The notes under the pieces are model-generated. The model was not told the origin of the DNA. It saw only the letters and a program-made list of their open reading frames with translations, and made no database searches. Positions 1-7,826 of a DNA stretch of 64,000 bases are shown here, in pieces. The position numbers and the translations under genes were made by a program. The DNA comes from Desulfuromonas thiophila. GTDB lineage: Bacteria; Desulfobacterota; Desulfuromonadia; Desulfuromonadales; Desulfuromonadaceae. Within the stretch, counting starts at the first letter, position 1, and each line of letters starts with the position of its first letter. The stretch spans positions 124,001 to 188,000 of the forward strand of contig NZ_FNAQ01000001.1 of NCBI RefSeq assembly GCF_900101955.1. The letters are read 5' to 3'.

Positions 1-1
1 G

Positions 2-1096
2 GTGGAGCTGCTGGTGCGCATCCGCGTGGATGGCATGTTGCAGATCACCGAGCGCCTGCCGCTGCAACTGCAGGACAAGCTGGTATCGCGCATCAAGGTG
101 CTGGCCGAACTGGATATCGCGGAAAAACGCATGCCGCAGGATGGCGCTTTTTTCTTTCGCCCGGAGCATGTCCATCTGCCGTTTTCCGGCATCAATATCC
201 GCGTTTCCAGCCTGCCGGTGGTTTACGGCGAGAAGGTGGTCATGCGACTGCTGCCGAGCAATGAGTCGGCCATCGGCGTCGGTGAACTGGGCATGGCGGC
301 TGCCACGCTGGAGGTTTTCAAGCGCATGGCGTCGCGCCCTCACGGCATGGTGCTGGTAACCGGGCCGACGGGCAGCGGCAAGTCCACCACCCTGTATGGC
401 CTGATGCAGATGCTGCGTTCGGAAACCACCAACATCACCACCCTGGAGGATCCGGTGGAGCTGAAGCTGCCGGGCATCAACCAGACCCAGATTGTCGCCG
501 GGCCCAAGATCAGCTTTGCCGGGGCGCTGCGTTCCATTCTGCGGCAGGATCCCGACGTGATCATGGTGGGCGAGATTCGTGACCGGGCCACCATCGAGGT
601 CGCGTTGCAGGCGGCGATCACTGGCCATCTGGTCTTGACCACCCTGCACACCAACGATGCGCCATCGTCCTTCACCCGCCTTGTCGATATGGGGGCGGAA
701 TCCTTTCTGGTGGCGACATCGGTGCTGGGGATTCTGGCCCAACGGCTGGTGCGGCGGGTCTGCCCACTGTGCCGCCGGGGCCGGCCGGTCTCGCTGGCGG
801 AGCTGCGGTTGCTGGGGCTGGAAACCACGGAGGTCGAAGGTGCTTTCGCGATCCAGCGCGGCGAGGGTTGCGATCATTGCCGGGGCACGGGCTATACCGG
901 CCGCGTTGGTCTGTTTGAACTGCTGGAAATGGATGAGACCCTCAAGCAGATGGTGGCCGAGCGTGAACCGGCCGAGCGCTTGCGGCGCCATGCGCGGGAG
1001 CAGCTGGGCTTTCGCACCCTGTTCGAGGATGGCGTGGAAAAGGTGCGGCAGGGGATGACGACGCCGGAGGAAATCCTGCGCGTGACCATGAACTGA
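2..1096 (+). CDS. gspE: Type II secretion ATPase GspE (5' partial)
   Basis: This is the C-terminal 364 residues of a GspE/PulE-type secretion ATPase, which powers assembly of the type II secretion pseudopilus from the cytoplasmic side of the inner membrane. The frame is open to the left edge, so the true start lies outside the window. Walker A (GPTGSGKST) is at about residue 121 of the visible part and Walker B (PDVIMVGEIRD) follows. The paired motifs CPLC and CDHC form the zinc-binding tetracysteine typical of GspE/PilB. gspF follows after 16 nt, which supports a T2SS operon. A type IV pilus PilB is the alternative, but the downstream GspG-like gene favours T2SS. Confidence 0.93.
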   Translation: MELLVRIRVDGMLQITERLPLQLQDKLVSRIKVLAELDIAEKRMPQDGAFFFRPEHVHLPFSGINIRVSSLPVVYGEKVVMRLLPSNESAIGVGELGMAAATLEVFKRMASRPHGMVLVTGPTGSGKSTTLYGLMQMLRSETTNITTLEDPVELKLPGINQTQIVAGPKISFAGALRSILRQDPDVIMVGEIRDRATIEVALQAAITGHLVLTTLHTNDAPSSFTRLVDMGAESFLVATSVLGILAQRLVRRVCPLCRRGRPVSLAELRLLGLETTEVEGAFAIQRGEGCDHCRGTGYTGRVGLFELLEMDETLKQMVAEREPAERLRRHAREQLGFRTLFEDGVEKVRQGMTTPEEILRVTMN

Positions 1097-1112
1097 GACG
1101 GGAACGACACGG

Positions 1113-2312
1113 ATGCCGATGTATCGCTACAGCGCCATGGATGCCGGGGGCCAGATGCAGAGCTCCACCCTGGTGGCGACCGACCCCGGCGCGGCGGCGC
1201 TGGCCTTGCTGCGGCGCAACCTCAATCCCCTGCGTATTGAGGAAGCCGCCGAAGGCGCGGAGTCGCTGGGACAGATATTGGGTCGTCTGGGGCGGGTGCG
1301 GCGGCGCCAGGTGATCATCTTCCTGCGCATGCTGGCGGCGTTGCTGCGTTCGGGCATCACCATTACCGAATCCCTGTCGGTGTTGCATGGCCAGGCCATG
1401 GGTTACCGGTTCCGGGCGGTGCTGGAGGATATCAAGATTCATATCGAGGGTGGCGTGGCCCTGAGCGACGCCCTGGCCCGCTATCCGCGCATCTTTCCGG
1501 CGGTGGCGGTGAACATGGTGCGGGCCGGCGAAACCGGCGGCATCCTGGAAGAGGCCCTGACCAGTCTGGTGAGCTACATGGAAAAACGGGCCGCCCTGCA
1601 GCGGGCCATCCTGCGGGCGTTCATCTACCCTTCGGTGGTGCTGCTGGTGTCGGTGGGGGTGATCCTGTTTCTGGTGACCTTCGTGATTCCGCGTTTTCTC
1701 ACCTTGCTGCAGGGCCGTGCCCTGCCGTGGAATACCCAGCTGATGTTCGATGCCTCGCAGTTCATTCTGGGGCACGGCCGGCTGCTGACGCTGGCCGTGG
1801 CCGCCAGTGTGCTGCTGCTGGTGCTGTTGTTTTCGGTGCATGAGAGCCGCGCGCTGCTCGACCGCTACAAGGTGTATCTGCCGCTGGTCGGGCCGGTGTT
1901 CCGCTTTTCCGTCATCGTGCAGTTCACCCGTACGCTGGCGTCGTTGCTCGAGAGTGGTTTGCCGCTGGTGGAGTCGCTGCGGCTGACCACGGCCACGGTG
2001 CGTAACCAGGCGGTGAAGGACGCCATGGAGGTGGCGCTGGAACGCATTGTTTCCGGTGATCCGCTGTCGCTGGTGGTGCGCGATCTGCCGGTATTCACCG
2101 GTCTGGCGACGGCGCTGTTCCGGGTGGGCGAGCAGTCCGGCAGCATGGACGAATCGGCGGCGCTGCTGGCGGATATCTATGAAGCCCAGTTGGAGGACCG
2201 GGTGGCGACCATGAGCGCGATGATCGAGCCGGTACTGATCATTTCCCTGGGGGGCATTGTCGGTTTTGTTGCCTGGTCGCTGGTGGCGGGCATGCTCAGT
2301 CTGTACAGCTGA
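1113..2312 (+). CDS. gspF: Type II secretion inner-membrane protein GspF
   Basis: A 399-residue polytopic inner-membrane platform protein of the GspF/PilC family. It begins with the usual short motif MYRYSAMDAGG and contains two copies of the T2SSF domain (about residues 70-190 and 270-390), each followed by hydrophobic segments near residues 170-200, 220-245 and 370-395. The conserved MVRAGE and RVGEQSG motifs of the two repeats are visible. Full length for the family. It recruits the GspE ATPase encoded just upstream. Confidence 0.93.
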   Translation: MPMYRYSAMDAGGQMQSSTLVATDPGAAALALLRRNLNPLRIEEAAEGAESLGQILGRLGRVRRRQVIIFLRMLAALLRSGITITESLSVLHGQAMGYRFRAVLEDIKIHIEGGVALSDALARYPRIFPAVAVNMVRAGETGGILEEALTSLVSYMEKRAALQRAILRAFIYPSVVLLVSVGVILFLVTFVIPRFLTLLQGRALPWNTQLMFDASQFILGHGRLLTLAVAASVLLLVLLFSVHESRALLDRYKVYLPLVGPVFRFSVIVQFTRTLASLLESGLPLVESLRLTTATVRNQAVKDAMEVALERIVSGDPLSLVVRDLPVFTGLATALFRVGEQSGSMDESAALLADIYEAQLEDRVATMSAMIEPVLIISLGGIVGFVAWSLVAGMLSLYS

Positions 2313-2365
2313 TTGACCAAGGCTGATTGAGCAAGGGCAGGCTTTTTTAACTGCATGACACGAGG

Positions 2366-3262
2366 ATGAAAATGAAAAAACTGGTTTTGCTGGCGATGCT
2401 GTTGACCACACTTGCGGCCTGCAATGGCCCGAAGAGCGGCGCGGGAGAACAGACCCGAACCCTGGCGACCTTCCAGGGCGGCAGTCTCACCGAGCTGGAT
2501 GTGCAGGCGCACTACGAACATCTGCGCAAGGATGCGCGGTTCAGAAATCATCCCGAAAGCCTGACGCCGGAGACGGTATTCGAGCATGCCCTGAACATGG
2601 AGATGATGATTGCCCTGGGATTGGAGAAGCAGCTGCATCTTGACCCGCGGGTGCGCCAGCAGATTCACGCCCACATGAGCGATTTGTTCCTGCGGCTGCT
2701 GCAGGATGAGCTGGTCGAACGGATCGAGCGCGACCAGATCAGCGATGAAGAGGCCCTGGCCTACTACAACGCGCATAAGGATCAGTACGAAAAAAAGGCG
2801 CTTTATCAGGTGCGGGTTCTCACCGCCGCGGCGGAGACCCTGGCGCTGGCGGCAGCGGCCGTGCGAGACGAGGGGCTGCCCTTTGCCGAGGCCGTTCGTA
2901 TCCATGCCGCCGATGAACAGGAACGCGAGAGCGGCGGCACTACCGGCAGCCGCTCGCTGGAGCGTTTCCGCCCGGCCTGGCGCGAGCATGTGGCAAGGCT
3001 GCAGGTGGGCGAACTGTACGGCCCGGTGGAAATCGACGGTCAGCAGCGCCTGCTGTGGCTCGACAGTCGGACAGAACCTTACCAGTACAGCTTTGAAGAG
3101 AAGAAGGAATACGTTCGTAACGATTGTCTGTACCAGAAATATCGCGAGGCCTGGCAGGCCGTATACGACGAGCTGCGCACCCGTTTCAGCGTGAAGATCG
3201 ACGACAAAACGCTGCGGCAGTTCTATGAAACGATGGCGGCGGAAAAGAAAGGGGAGGCCTGA
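2366..3262 (+). CDS. PpiC/SurA-like peptidyl-prolyl isomerase lipoprotein
   Basis: A 298-residue lipoprotein with signal peptide and lipobox LAAC (Cys at about residue 19). The body resembles the SurA N-terminal/PpiC foldase family (EpsD-like): a helical chaperone region at about residues 30-130, then a parvulin-like domain at about residues 140-235 around the stretch starting YQVRVLTAA. It probably assists folding or export of substrates or pseudopilins in the periplasm. It follows gspF and overlaps the next gene by one base. The parvulin domain is divergent, so isomerase activity is inferred only. Confidence 0.7.
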   Translation: MKMKKLVLLAMLLTTLAACNGPKSGAGEQTRTLATFQGGSLTELDVQAHYEHLRKDARFRNHPESLTPETVFEHALNMEMMIALGLEKQLHLDPRVRQQIHAHMSDLFLRLLQDELVERIERDQISDEEALAYYNAHKDQYEKKALYQVRVLTAAAETLALAAAAVRDEGLPFAEAVRIHAADEQERESGGTTGSRSLERFRPAWREHVARLQVGELYGPVEIDGQQRLLWLDSRTEPYQYSFEEKKEYVRNDCLYQKYREAWQAVYDELRTRFSVKIDDKTLRQFYETMAAEKKGEA

Positions 3263-3771
3263 TGCGGGCGGTTGTGTGGCTGGGCACCCTGCTGGTGGCG
3301 CTGCTGCTGCGGCAGGTCGCCCCGGCCGAGGCCCATGTACGGGGCAAGTGGACATTGAAGGTGGATTTGAACAAAAGCACGCCGACGTACGACGATTTCG
3401 CGTTTTTCATTGAATCCTATGTGCATCGCGAGCTGTACCTGCGGCGTTTCGACCAGCCCGAACGGCGCTTCTACGTGGCGGAGTTTCTGCGGGTGGAACA
3501 GCAGGGTGACGCGCTGCAGGTGCATTTCCGGGTAATCGACAACCGGCTCAAGAAGCACTTTGACGACAGCATGGCCTTTGTGCGGCGCGGTGACGGGGTG
3601 TGGGTCTATCGCGATGACCGGGGAGTCGACCTGCCGGTCTATACCTATGAAAACTGGTATTCCTACTACGAACGCAGCTGGCGGCTGCCTTACTGGTATG
3701 GCGGCGCCGCCGCCGTTCTGGCGGGTTTCCTGCTGCTGTCGCGCCGGCGCCGGCTGCGGCCGGGCCACTGA
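3262..3771 (+). CDS. Exported membrane-anchored hypothetical protein
   Basis: A 169-residue protein with an N-terminal signal peptide ending near AEAH (about residues 1-25), a periplasmic domain with many aromatic and acidic residues, and one hydrophobic segment at about residues 142-160 followed by an Arg-rich tail (RRRRLR), so the C-terminus is predicted to be cytoplasmic. I do not recognise a family. The start overlaps the upstream stop (TGATG) with a GGGGAGG ribosome site four bases before it. Its position inside the secretion operon suggests an accessory role. Confidence 0.55.
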   Translation: MRAVVWLGTLLVALLLRQVAPAEAHVRGKWTLKVDLNKSTPTYDDFAFFIESYVHRELYLRRFDQPERRFYVAEFLRVEQQGDALQVHFRVIDNRLKKHFDDSMAFVRRGDGVWVYRDDRGVDLPVYTYENWYSYYERSWRLPYWYGGAAAVLAGFLLLSRRRRLRPGH

Positions 3772-3866
3772 CCTGTGCGGGTCGTTGTGGCAACAGCCCT
3801 TGCGCCCCATTTTTCGGTGCGCCGGCGTGGCGGCGGCGCTGACAGGCTCCGCAGCGAGGTGAACCC

Positions 3867-4247
3867 TTGAGCCAGATTGCTTTGATTCTGATCAGCCTGA
3901 TCGCGGCCGCCGGTGTCCTGACCGATGCGCCGGAGCAGTTACTGTCGTTTTATGACGAAGTGGTGGCGACAGGGCAGGAGCTGGCAACGGCCGGCGACCT
4001 GCGCTCCATGTCCAACATGCTTGATTACGAGTATCTGCGGCGCGGCCGTTATCCCCGCGAGAAGGCCTTTCCCGCCTGGCTGGAAAAAGCCTTTAAGGAG
4101 AATCCGGGCAAGTCGTTGCTGCAGGATCATTGGGGGCGACCCTATGTCTACCGCGTGGCGGCGGATCAGTCGTCCTATGTGCTGTTCAGTCTCGGCCCGG
4201 ATGGCCGGGAGGGCTCGGCTGACGACCTGAGGATCACCGGTCCCTGA
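3867..4247 (+). CDS. GspG-like pseudopilin core-domain protein
   Basis: A 126-residue protein with one N-terminal hydrophobic segment and a C-terminal half matching the globular core of the major pseudopilin GspG: DHWGRPYVYR, then SLGPDGREGSADDL, which resembles the calcium-binding loop of that family. It lacks the prepilin peptidase signal (a short basic leader and FTLIE-type cleavage site). It is therefore either an unusual assembly partner or an exported homologue of the core. TTG is used as start, with GAGGTG upstream, because no in-frame ATG precedes the hydrophobic segment. Confidence 0.65.
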   Translation: MSQIALILISLIAAAGVLTDAPEQLLSFYDEVVATGQELATAGDLRSMSNMLDYEYLRRGRYPREKAFPAWLEKAFKENPGKSLLQDHWGRPYVYRVAADQSSYVLFSLGPDGREGSADDLRITGP

Positions 4248-4318
4248 GTGGCGGGAATGGCCGGCGCGAACAGGAAAACCAAAAAGACCGAAAACCCTTT
4301 GCGTGATGGAGAAGATCA

Positions 4319-4849
4319 ATGAAAGCGAAAACATTGCGGCGCCGCTGTCTGGTCGACAAGTCGTACCAGCTGTCTTTCTGCCTTGTTTTGCTGTTGTCCC
4401 ACGGGTTTGTCGCCCTGCTGATCGGTTTCTGGGCCTCTTGGTACTACCTGTTTTTTTTCGACCGGCGGCTGGTTCACAACCACAACGAAACCTTCTGGCT
4501 TTACGGTTTGGCCGGGGTTCTGCTGGTGCTGCTGCTGGTGTTGTTCTGGGGTGTGCGCCAGAGTCACCGGGTAGCCGGCGTGGTGGTGCGGGTGAACAAG
4601 GAACTGGAAAATGCCGGTCGGGGGGTTTTTCCGCCCGGCCCGGTCTGCTTTCGTCAGCGCGATTATTTCAAGTGGCTGGCGCCCTCGCTTGACGCCACCC
4701 TCAAACACGTGCAGCGGGAAGGCGCCAAGCTGACAACGCTGCGCCTGCAGGTGGCCGGACTCGAAGCCCGGCTGGCTACCGGAGAACTGCAGAAACCGGA
4801 GGAGGTGTTGAATGAGGTGCAGCGCATCCGTCAGTCGAGCGAGAACTGA
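4319..4849 (+). CDS. Two-TM membrane protein with coiled-coil tail
   Basis: A 176-residue protein of unknown function. Two hydrophobic segments (about residues 18-48 and 62-82) flank a short loop. The C-terminal half (about residues 85-176) resembles a HAMP-like linker followed by a heptad-type helix rich in Leu, Glu and Gln. This looks like the membrane and signal-transmission part of a sensor without an output domain. A GGAGAAG ribosome site precedes the ATG. The end overlaps the FHA-like gene, so the two are probably translated together. Confidence 0.5.
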   Translation: MKAKTLRRRCLVDKSYQLSFCLVLLLSHGFVALLIGFWASWYYLFFFDRRLVHNHNETFWLYGLAGVLLVLLLVLFWGVRQSHRVAGVVVRVNKELENAGRGVFPPGPVCFRQRDYFKWLAPSLDATLKHVQREGAKLTTLRLQVAGLEARLATGELQKPEEVLNEVQRIRQSSEN

Positions 4850-5237
4850 CGAGGTTCCGTCGCCGCGGTGCCGGCGCCAGGGCAACAGAGCACAATCATG
4901 GCTGGACCGGACGCTCGCTGTGGCGCCGCTGGTGCTCAAGCCCCTGGACGGATCGCAGAAGACTTTGGCCTTTGCGCAGAAAAGCATTCGCGTTGGCGCC
5001 GATGAACGCAACGAACTGGTGATTGCCGACCTTCTGGTGGCTTCATTCCATGCCCTGATTCTGTGTCAGGGCGGTCTGGTCCGACTGGTGGCCTACACCG
5101 ATGGAGAAACACGGGTGAACGCGCAAGCGGTTACCGCGGAATGCTATGTTTTCCGGGGAGACCGGTTGACGTTCGGCCGGACGGAATACCTGCTGCTCGA
5201 TGCGCCGAAGCTGTGTTGGAACCTGCCCGCCCACTGA
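4812..5237 (+). CDS. FHA-domain-like protein
   Basis: A 141-residue protein whose C-terminal 90 residues look like a forkhead-associated fold: SIRVGADERNELVIADLLVAS corresponds to the strand and loop motif that includes the conserved G and N/E residues, and a GDRLTFGRTEYLLL segment closes the domain. FHA domains bind phosphothreonine and often occur with type II, IV or VI secretion systems. The chosen ATG lies within the 3' end of the upstream gene behind GGAGG (six-base spacing). GTG at 4920 would give a shorter FHA-only product and cannot be excluded. Confidence 0.5.
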   Translation: MRCSASVSRARTDEVPSPRCRRQGNRAQSWLDRTLAVAPLVLKPLDGSQKTLAFAQKSIRVGADERNELVIADLLVASFHALILCQGGLVRLVAYTDGETRVNAQAVTAECYVFRGDRLTFGRTEYLLLDAPKLCWNLPAH

Positions 5238-5295
5238 GGCCGGTTCGGCCAGCGCGGTCACAAGGCGGCCTGTTTGTGAAAACGATTGTCACAAT

Positions 5296-5338
5296 CGTGA
5301 TCCTGGTCACGGAATCTTGTTCGCCGATCCCGTATAAA
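5296..5338 (+). promoter_or_regulatory. CRP/FNR-family site and -10 element, copy 1
   Basis: The dyad CGTGA-TCCTGG-TCACG (5296-5311) is centred at 5303.5. A -10 hexamer TATAAA lies at 5333-5338, placing the predicted start near 5345 and the dyad at about -41.5, the class II activator position. A second near-palindrome, GATTGTCACAATC, lies at 5284-5296. The same spacing occurs at two further promoters in this cluster. Target: the exported tetrapyrrole-methylase gene at 5423. Confidence 0.6.
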
Positions 5339-5422
5339 GGGGCTTTGTCGTCCGGCGCGGCCGTTGTGGTCGATCCCGCAGCGGCGTTCGCCGGATCAAA
5401 TTTTGCCTTCAGGAGACCGACG

Positions 5423-6235
5423 ATGCTGTGTAGCCCCTTCCGATTTTTCCGGCAGGCCCTGTGCCTTGCCCTGTTTGGCCTGACCCTGGCCGCCACCGCC
5501 GCACTGGCGGCCCCCGGCACGCTTTCACTGGTCAGCATGGGGGCGGGTGACCCCGACAACATGAGTCTGCGCGCCCATAAGACCATCGAGGCGGCGGATG
5601 TTTTTTTCACCATGGGCGGCAGAAACCCGCATCCTGAGCTGACCAGGGGCAAGCCGGTTCATGACGCCGAGCACGGTTTGTTCGGTCAGGGTGGCGGCAG
5701 GACCCGCAAGCCGGCGGACGAGGCGGAAAAGCTGCGGGTGGAGAACCGCCGGATCATCCGCGAAGCGGTTGCGGCCGGAAAGAATGTCGTCATTCTGGAT
5801 AACGGCGATCCCACGGTTTTCGGCCCGCAGATTGGCTACATGAAGGAATTTGCCGACCTGAATCCGGTGATAGTGCCGGGCCTCTCCAGCTTTAATGCCG
5901 CCAATGCGGCACTCAGAACCAGCGTGGTCGCCGGCAAGGCCCGAGCCGTGATGCTGACCCTTGGCGCCGTGAACGAGGGTCGGGAGCTGTTCCTGGCCCA
6001 AGCCATCAATGAGGGTGTGACCCTGGTGCTTTTCATGGTGCGTGATCTCGATGGCCTGGTCGCGGCCCTGCGCGGCAAGGTGCCGGCCACCATGCCGGTC
6101 GCCGTTGTCGCCAATGCGGGGTCGCCGGCCAAGGAAAAGGTCATCGGCGCCACGCTGGCGACCCTGCCGGAAAAGATCCGGGGGATCGAGCTCGGGCCTT
6201 ATCTGCTGTATATCGGTGAGGCCGTTAATCTTTAA
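5423..6235 (+). CDS. Exported tetrapyrrole-methylase-fold protein, copy 1
   Basis: A 270-residue protein with a clear signal peptide (about residues 1-29, ending ALAAP) in front of a TP-methylase (CobA/CbiF-like) domain. Visible motifs are the N-terminal loop SMGAGDPDNMSL and the S-adenosylmethionine-binding ILDNGDPTVFGP. Family members methylate corrinoid or siroheme precursors in the cytoplasm, so a signal peptide is unexpected: S-adenosylmethionine is not normally available in the periplasm. It may act as a tetrapyrrole-binding protein. ATG 5423 is chosen over an upstream extension because AGGAGA precedes it and it starts the signal peptide. A paralogue lies at 12949. Confidence 0.75.
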   Translation: MLCSPFRFFRQALCLALFGLTLAATAALAAPGTLSLVSMGAGDPDNMSLRAHKTIEAADVFFTMGGRNPHPELTRGKPVHDAEHGLFGQGGGRTRKPADEAEKLRVENRRIIREAVAAGKNVVILDNGDPTVFGPQIGYMKEFADLNPVIVPGLSSFNAANAALRTSVVAGKARAVMLTLGAVNEGRELFLAQAINEGVTLVLFMVRDLDGLVAALRGKVPATMPVAVVANAGSPAKEKVIGATLATLPEKIRGIELGPYLLYIGEAVNL

Positions 6236-6264
6236 TGCGTCCATCCGGCTGCACTGCGGTCTGC

Positions 6265-6417
6265 CAGGCTGTTGAAAAACAGCCTGTGGCGCCCATGGAT
6301 GGGCGACCAAAATCAATCATTGCTCGGTAATGGATTGATTGTGTGAGCAAGACGAAAAAGCGCCTTTTCGGCTTGCGTCGTTGAAAAAGCCCCGGACGGG
6401 ACGTTTTCAACGTCCTG
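6265..6417 (+). repeat. 153-bp dispersed element, copy 1 (diverged)
   Basis: A 153-bp element starting CAGGCTGTTGAAAA and ending TTTTCAACGTCCTG, so the ends are imperfect inverted repeats. It contains several nested hairpins, including the end hairpins and a central AATCAATC...GATTGATT stem. It starts 30 nt after the stop of the upstream gene. It differs from the other two copies at a modest number of positions. The size and inverted ends suit a MITE; no target-site duplication is evident. Confidence 0.8.
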
Positions 6418-6420
6418 TTA

Positions 6421-6455
6421 CATGGGGGGCAATCCTTGCCGGATTGCCCCCCATG
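6421..6455 (+). terminator. Perfect 15-bp inverted repeat
   Basis: Arms CATGGGGGGCAATCC (6421-6435) and GGATTGCCCCCCATG (6441-6455) are perfect complements around a TTGCC loop. It lies directly after repeat copy 1 and before the flavodoxin promoter. There is no strong T-run, so it is either a weak intrinsic terminator or an insulating structure. The rest of 6236-6684 holds only the repeat and the regulated promoter; I see no gene in it. Confidence 0.5.
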
Positions 6456-6550
6456 CCGTTTTCCGCAAGGGCAGGGCCGGCCGCCGATCAGGATGGTCGC
6501 AGCCACCGGGCGCAACGACCCGGCAGGTGGAACATAAAAAAGCGCCAGAA

Positions 6551-6593
6551 TGTGATTGCGGTCACAGTAACGAGCTTGTTGGTTCTATATGAT
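6551..6593 (+). promoter_or_regulatory. CRP/FNR-family site and -10 element, copy 2
   Basis: The dyad TGTGA-TTGCGG-TCACA (6551-6566), a perfect TGTGA-N6-TCACA palindrome, is centred at 6558.5. A -10 hexamer TATGAT lies at 6588-6593, giving a predicted start near 6600 and a class II position of about -41.5. Target: flavodoxin at 6685, leaving an 85-nt leader. Confidence 0.65.
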
Positions 6594-6684
6594 GATAACG
6601 AAAGTCAAAACCGATTTCATGGTTGGGCCGCCCGCGCTCCGCCGGGCCGGTTCACCGCAACCTCAACCGCAAGGAGAATAGAAG

Positions 6685-7182
6685 ATGAAGATTCGTATTG
6701 TGTATGGCAGTTCCACCGGCAACACCGAAGCCGCCGCCCGTCATTTGACCCAGCTGATGCCGGGTTCCGAGCTGCTGGAGGTTTCCAATGCCCAGACGGC
6801 CGATTTCGAGGGCTGCGATTTGCTGGTTCTGGGAACCTCGACCTGGGGCCTGGGCGAGCTGCAGCACGACTGGGACGCTGCCCTGGAGAATCTGCGTGGC
6901 GCCCGTCTGCAGGGCTCGGCGGTGGCGCTGTTCGGTCTGGGCGATCAGGCCAGCTATCCGTCGACCTTTGTCGATGGTCTGCGGCCCCTGGGCGATGCCG
7001 CCAGCGAGGCCGGCGCCCGCCTGATCGGCCGCTGGCCGGCGGATGATTACGACTTCCAGGATTCCGCCGCGCTGGACGGCGAGCAGTTGATCGGCCTGGC
7101 TCTTGACGAGGAAAACCAGTCGGATATGAGCCGAGCCCGCTTGCAGCGCTGGGCGGAGCAACTGCTCAATGAACTGCGCTAG
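6685..7182 (+). CDS. fldA: Long-chain flavodoxin
   Basis: A 165-residue FMN-binding electron carrier. The phosphate loop is GSSTGNTEAAA (residues 9-19), the first FMN loop STWGLGELQHDW carries the stacking Trp, and the second is FGLGDQASYPSTFVDG. The insertion and C-terminus (WPADDYDF, GLALDEENQ) match long-chain flavodoxins. AAGGAG lies before the ATG. It has its own activator-type promoter. Its place beside TonB receptors and tetrapyrrole-type genes resembles flavodoxins of anaerobic heme or corrinoid pathways, but this link is inferred. Confidence 0.9.
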   Translation: MKIRIVYGSSTGNTEAAARHLTQLMPGSELLEVSNAQTADFEGCDLLVLGTSTWGLGELQHDWDAALENLRGARLQGSAVALFGLGDQASYPSTFVDGLRPLGDAASEAGARLIGRWPADDYDFQDSAALDGEQLIGLALDEENQSDMSRARLQRWAEQLLNELR

Positions 7183-7197
7183 ACCCTGTGGTTTCAC

Positions 7198-7216
7198 GGG
7201 GGCGCTTTGCGCCCCC
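7198..7216 (+). terminator. GC-rich hairpin after flavodoxin
   Basis: GGGGGCGC-TTT-GCGCCCCC forms an eight-base-pair hairpin 16 nt after the flavodoxin stop. It lacks a T-run, so it may be an attenuator or an mRNA end-protecting structure between fldA and the DUF2325 gene rather than a full terminator. Confidence 0.45.
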
Positions 7217-7252
7217 GCTCAGGGATTTCCCCTCGCATTGAAGGAGTGAGCC

Positions 7253-7687
7253 ATGACTGTCCTGATTGTTGGTGCCGATCGTATTGGTGCCTTTGTTCCC
7301 CGGCTGAAGGAAATGGGCGCGGAAACCATTGTTCACTGGGATACGCGCAATGTCCGCGCCAGCAAAAACAAGATACCGGAAAAAACCGACCTGGTGATCT
7401 TCTGCACCGACTATCTCAACCATAAAGCGGCCTATACGCTGAAAAAACAGGTCAAGGAGCGCTGCCTGCCAGCCGTTTACTGCCGGCGCAACTGGAGCGA
7501 CATGGCTCTGGGGCTTGAGGCCGTGCTGGCCGGCGGCATAGCGGAAGCCGGTGCCGAGCCGGCGGGGGAAGCGGCCGGCGAGGATCGGCCGCAACGGCCG
7601 TGTCGCTGCGGTACCAGCCCTTCCGGCGTTTGCCGTTGCACCACCTGCACCTGCGCCGATAAGGCCAAACGGCCGGCGCGCCACTGA
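7253..7687 (+). CDS. DUF2325 protein with Cys-rich C-terminal tail
   Basis: A 144-residue cytoplasmic protein. Residues 1-90 match DUF2325, a small Rossmann-like domain (TVLIVGADRIGAF, TDLVIFCTDYLNHKAAY). After a Gly/Ala/Glu linker the tail has six Cys in a short span (RPCRCGTSP, then VCRCTTCTCAD), typical of a metal or Fe-S binding peptide. GAAGGAG precedes the ATG. DUF2325 genes often sit near metal and redox genes; the biochemical role is unknown to me. It lies 70 nt after flavodoxin and is probably co-transcribed with it. Confidence 0.7.
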   Translation: MTVLIVGADRIGAFVPRLKEMGAETIVHWDTRNVRASKNKIPEKTDLVIFCTDYLNHKAAYTLKKQVKERCLPAVYCRRNWSDMALGLEAVLAGGIAEAGAEPAGEAAGEDRPQRPCRCGTSPSGVCRCTTCTCADKAKRPARH

Positions 7688-7725
7688 GAGGGTTGCCCGC
7701 CTCCTGAACGGGAAAAATGAGAAAT

Positions 7726-7768
7726 TGTGATCCTGGTCACAGTTTTTTGCGGATCGCTTTAGTAGTCT
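7726..7768 (+). promoter_or_regulatory. CRP/FNR-family site and -10 element, copy 3
   Basis: The dyad TGTGA-TCCTGG-TCACA (7726-7741) is centred at 7733.5 and shares its TCCTGG spacer with copy 1. The -10-like TAGTCT lies at 7763-7768, the same 29.5 nt from the dyad centre as in copies 1 and 2. Target: the exported FmdE-domain gene and the TonB receptor behind it. Confidence 0.6.
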
Positions 7769-7826
7769 GCCGCCTCCATGAAAAGGAAATTGAAATTCTT
7801 GTTCAGGAAGAAGGGGAGGCGGAATC

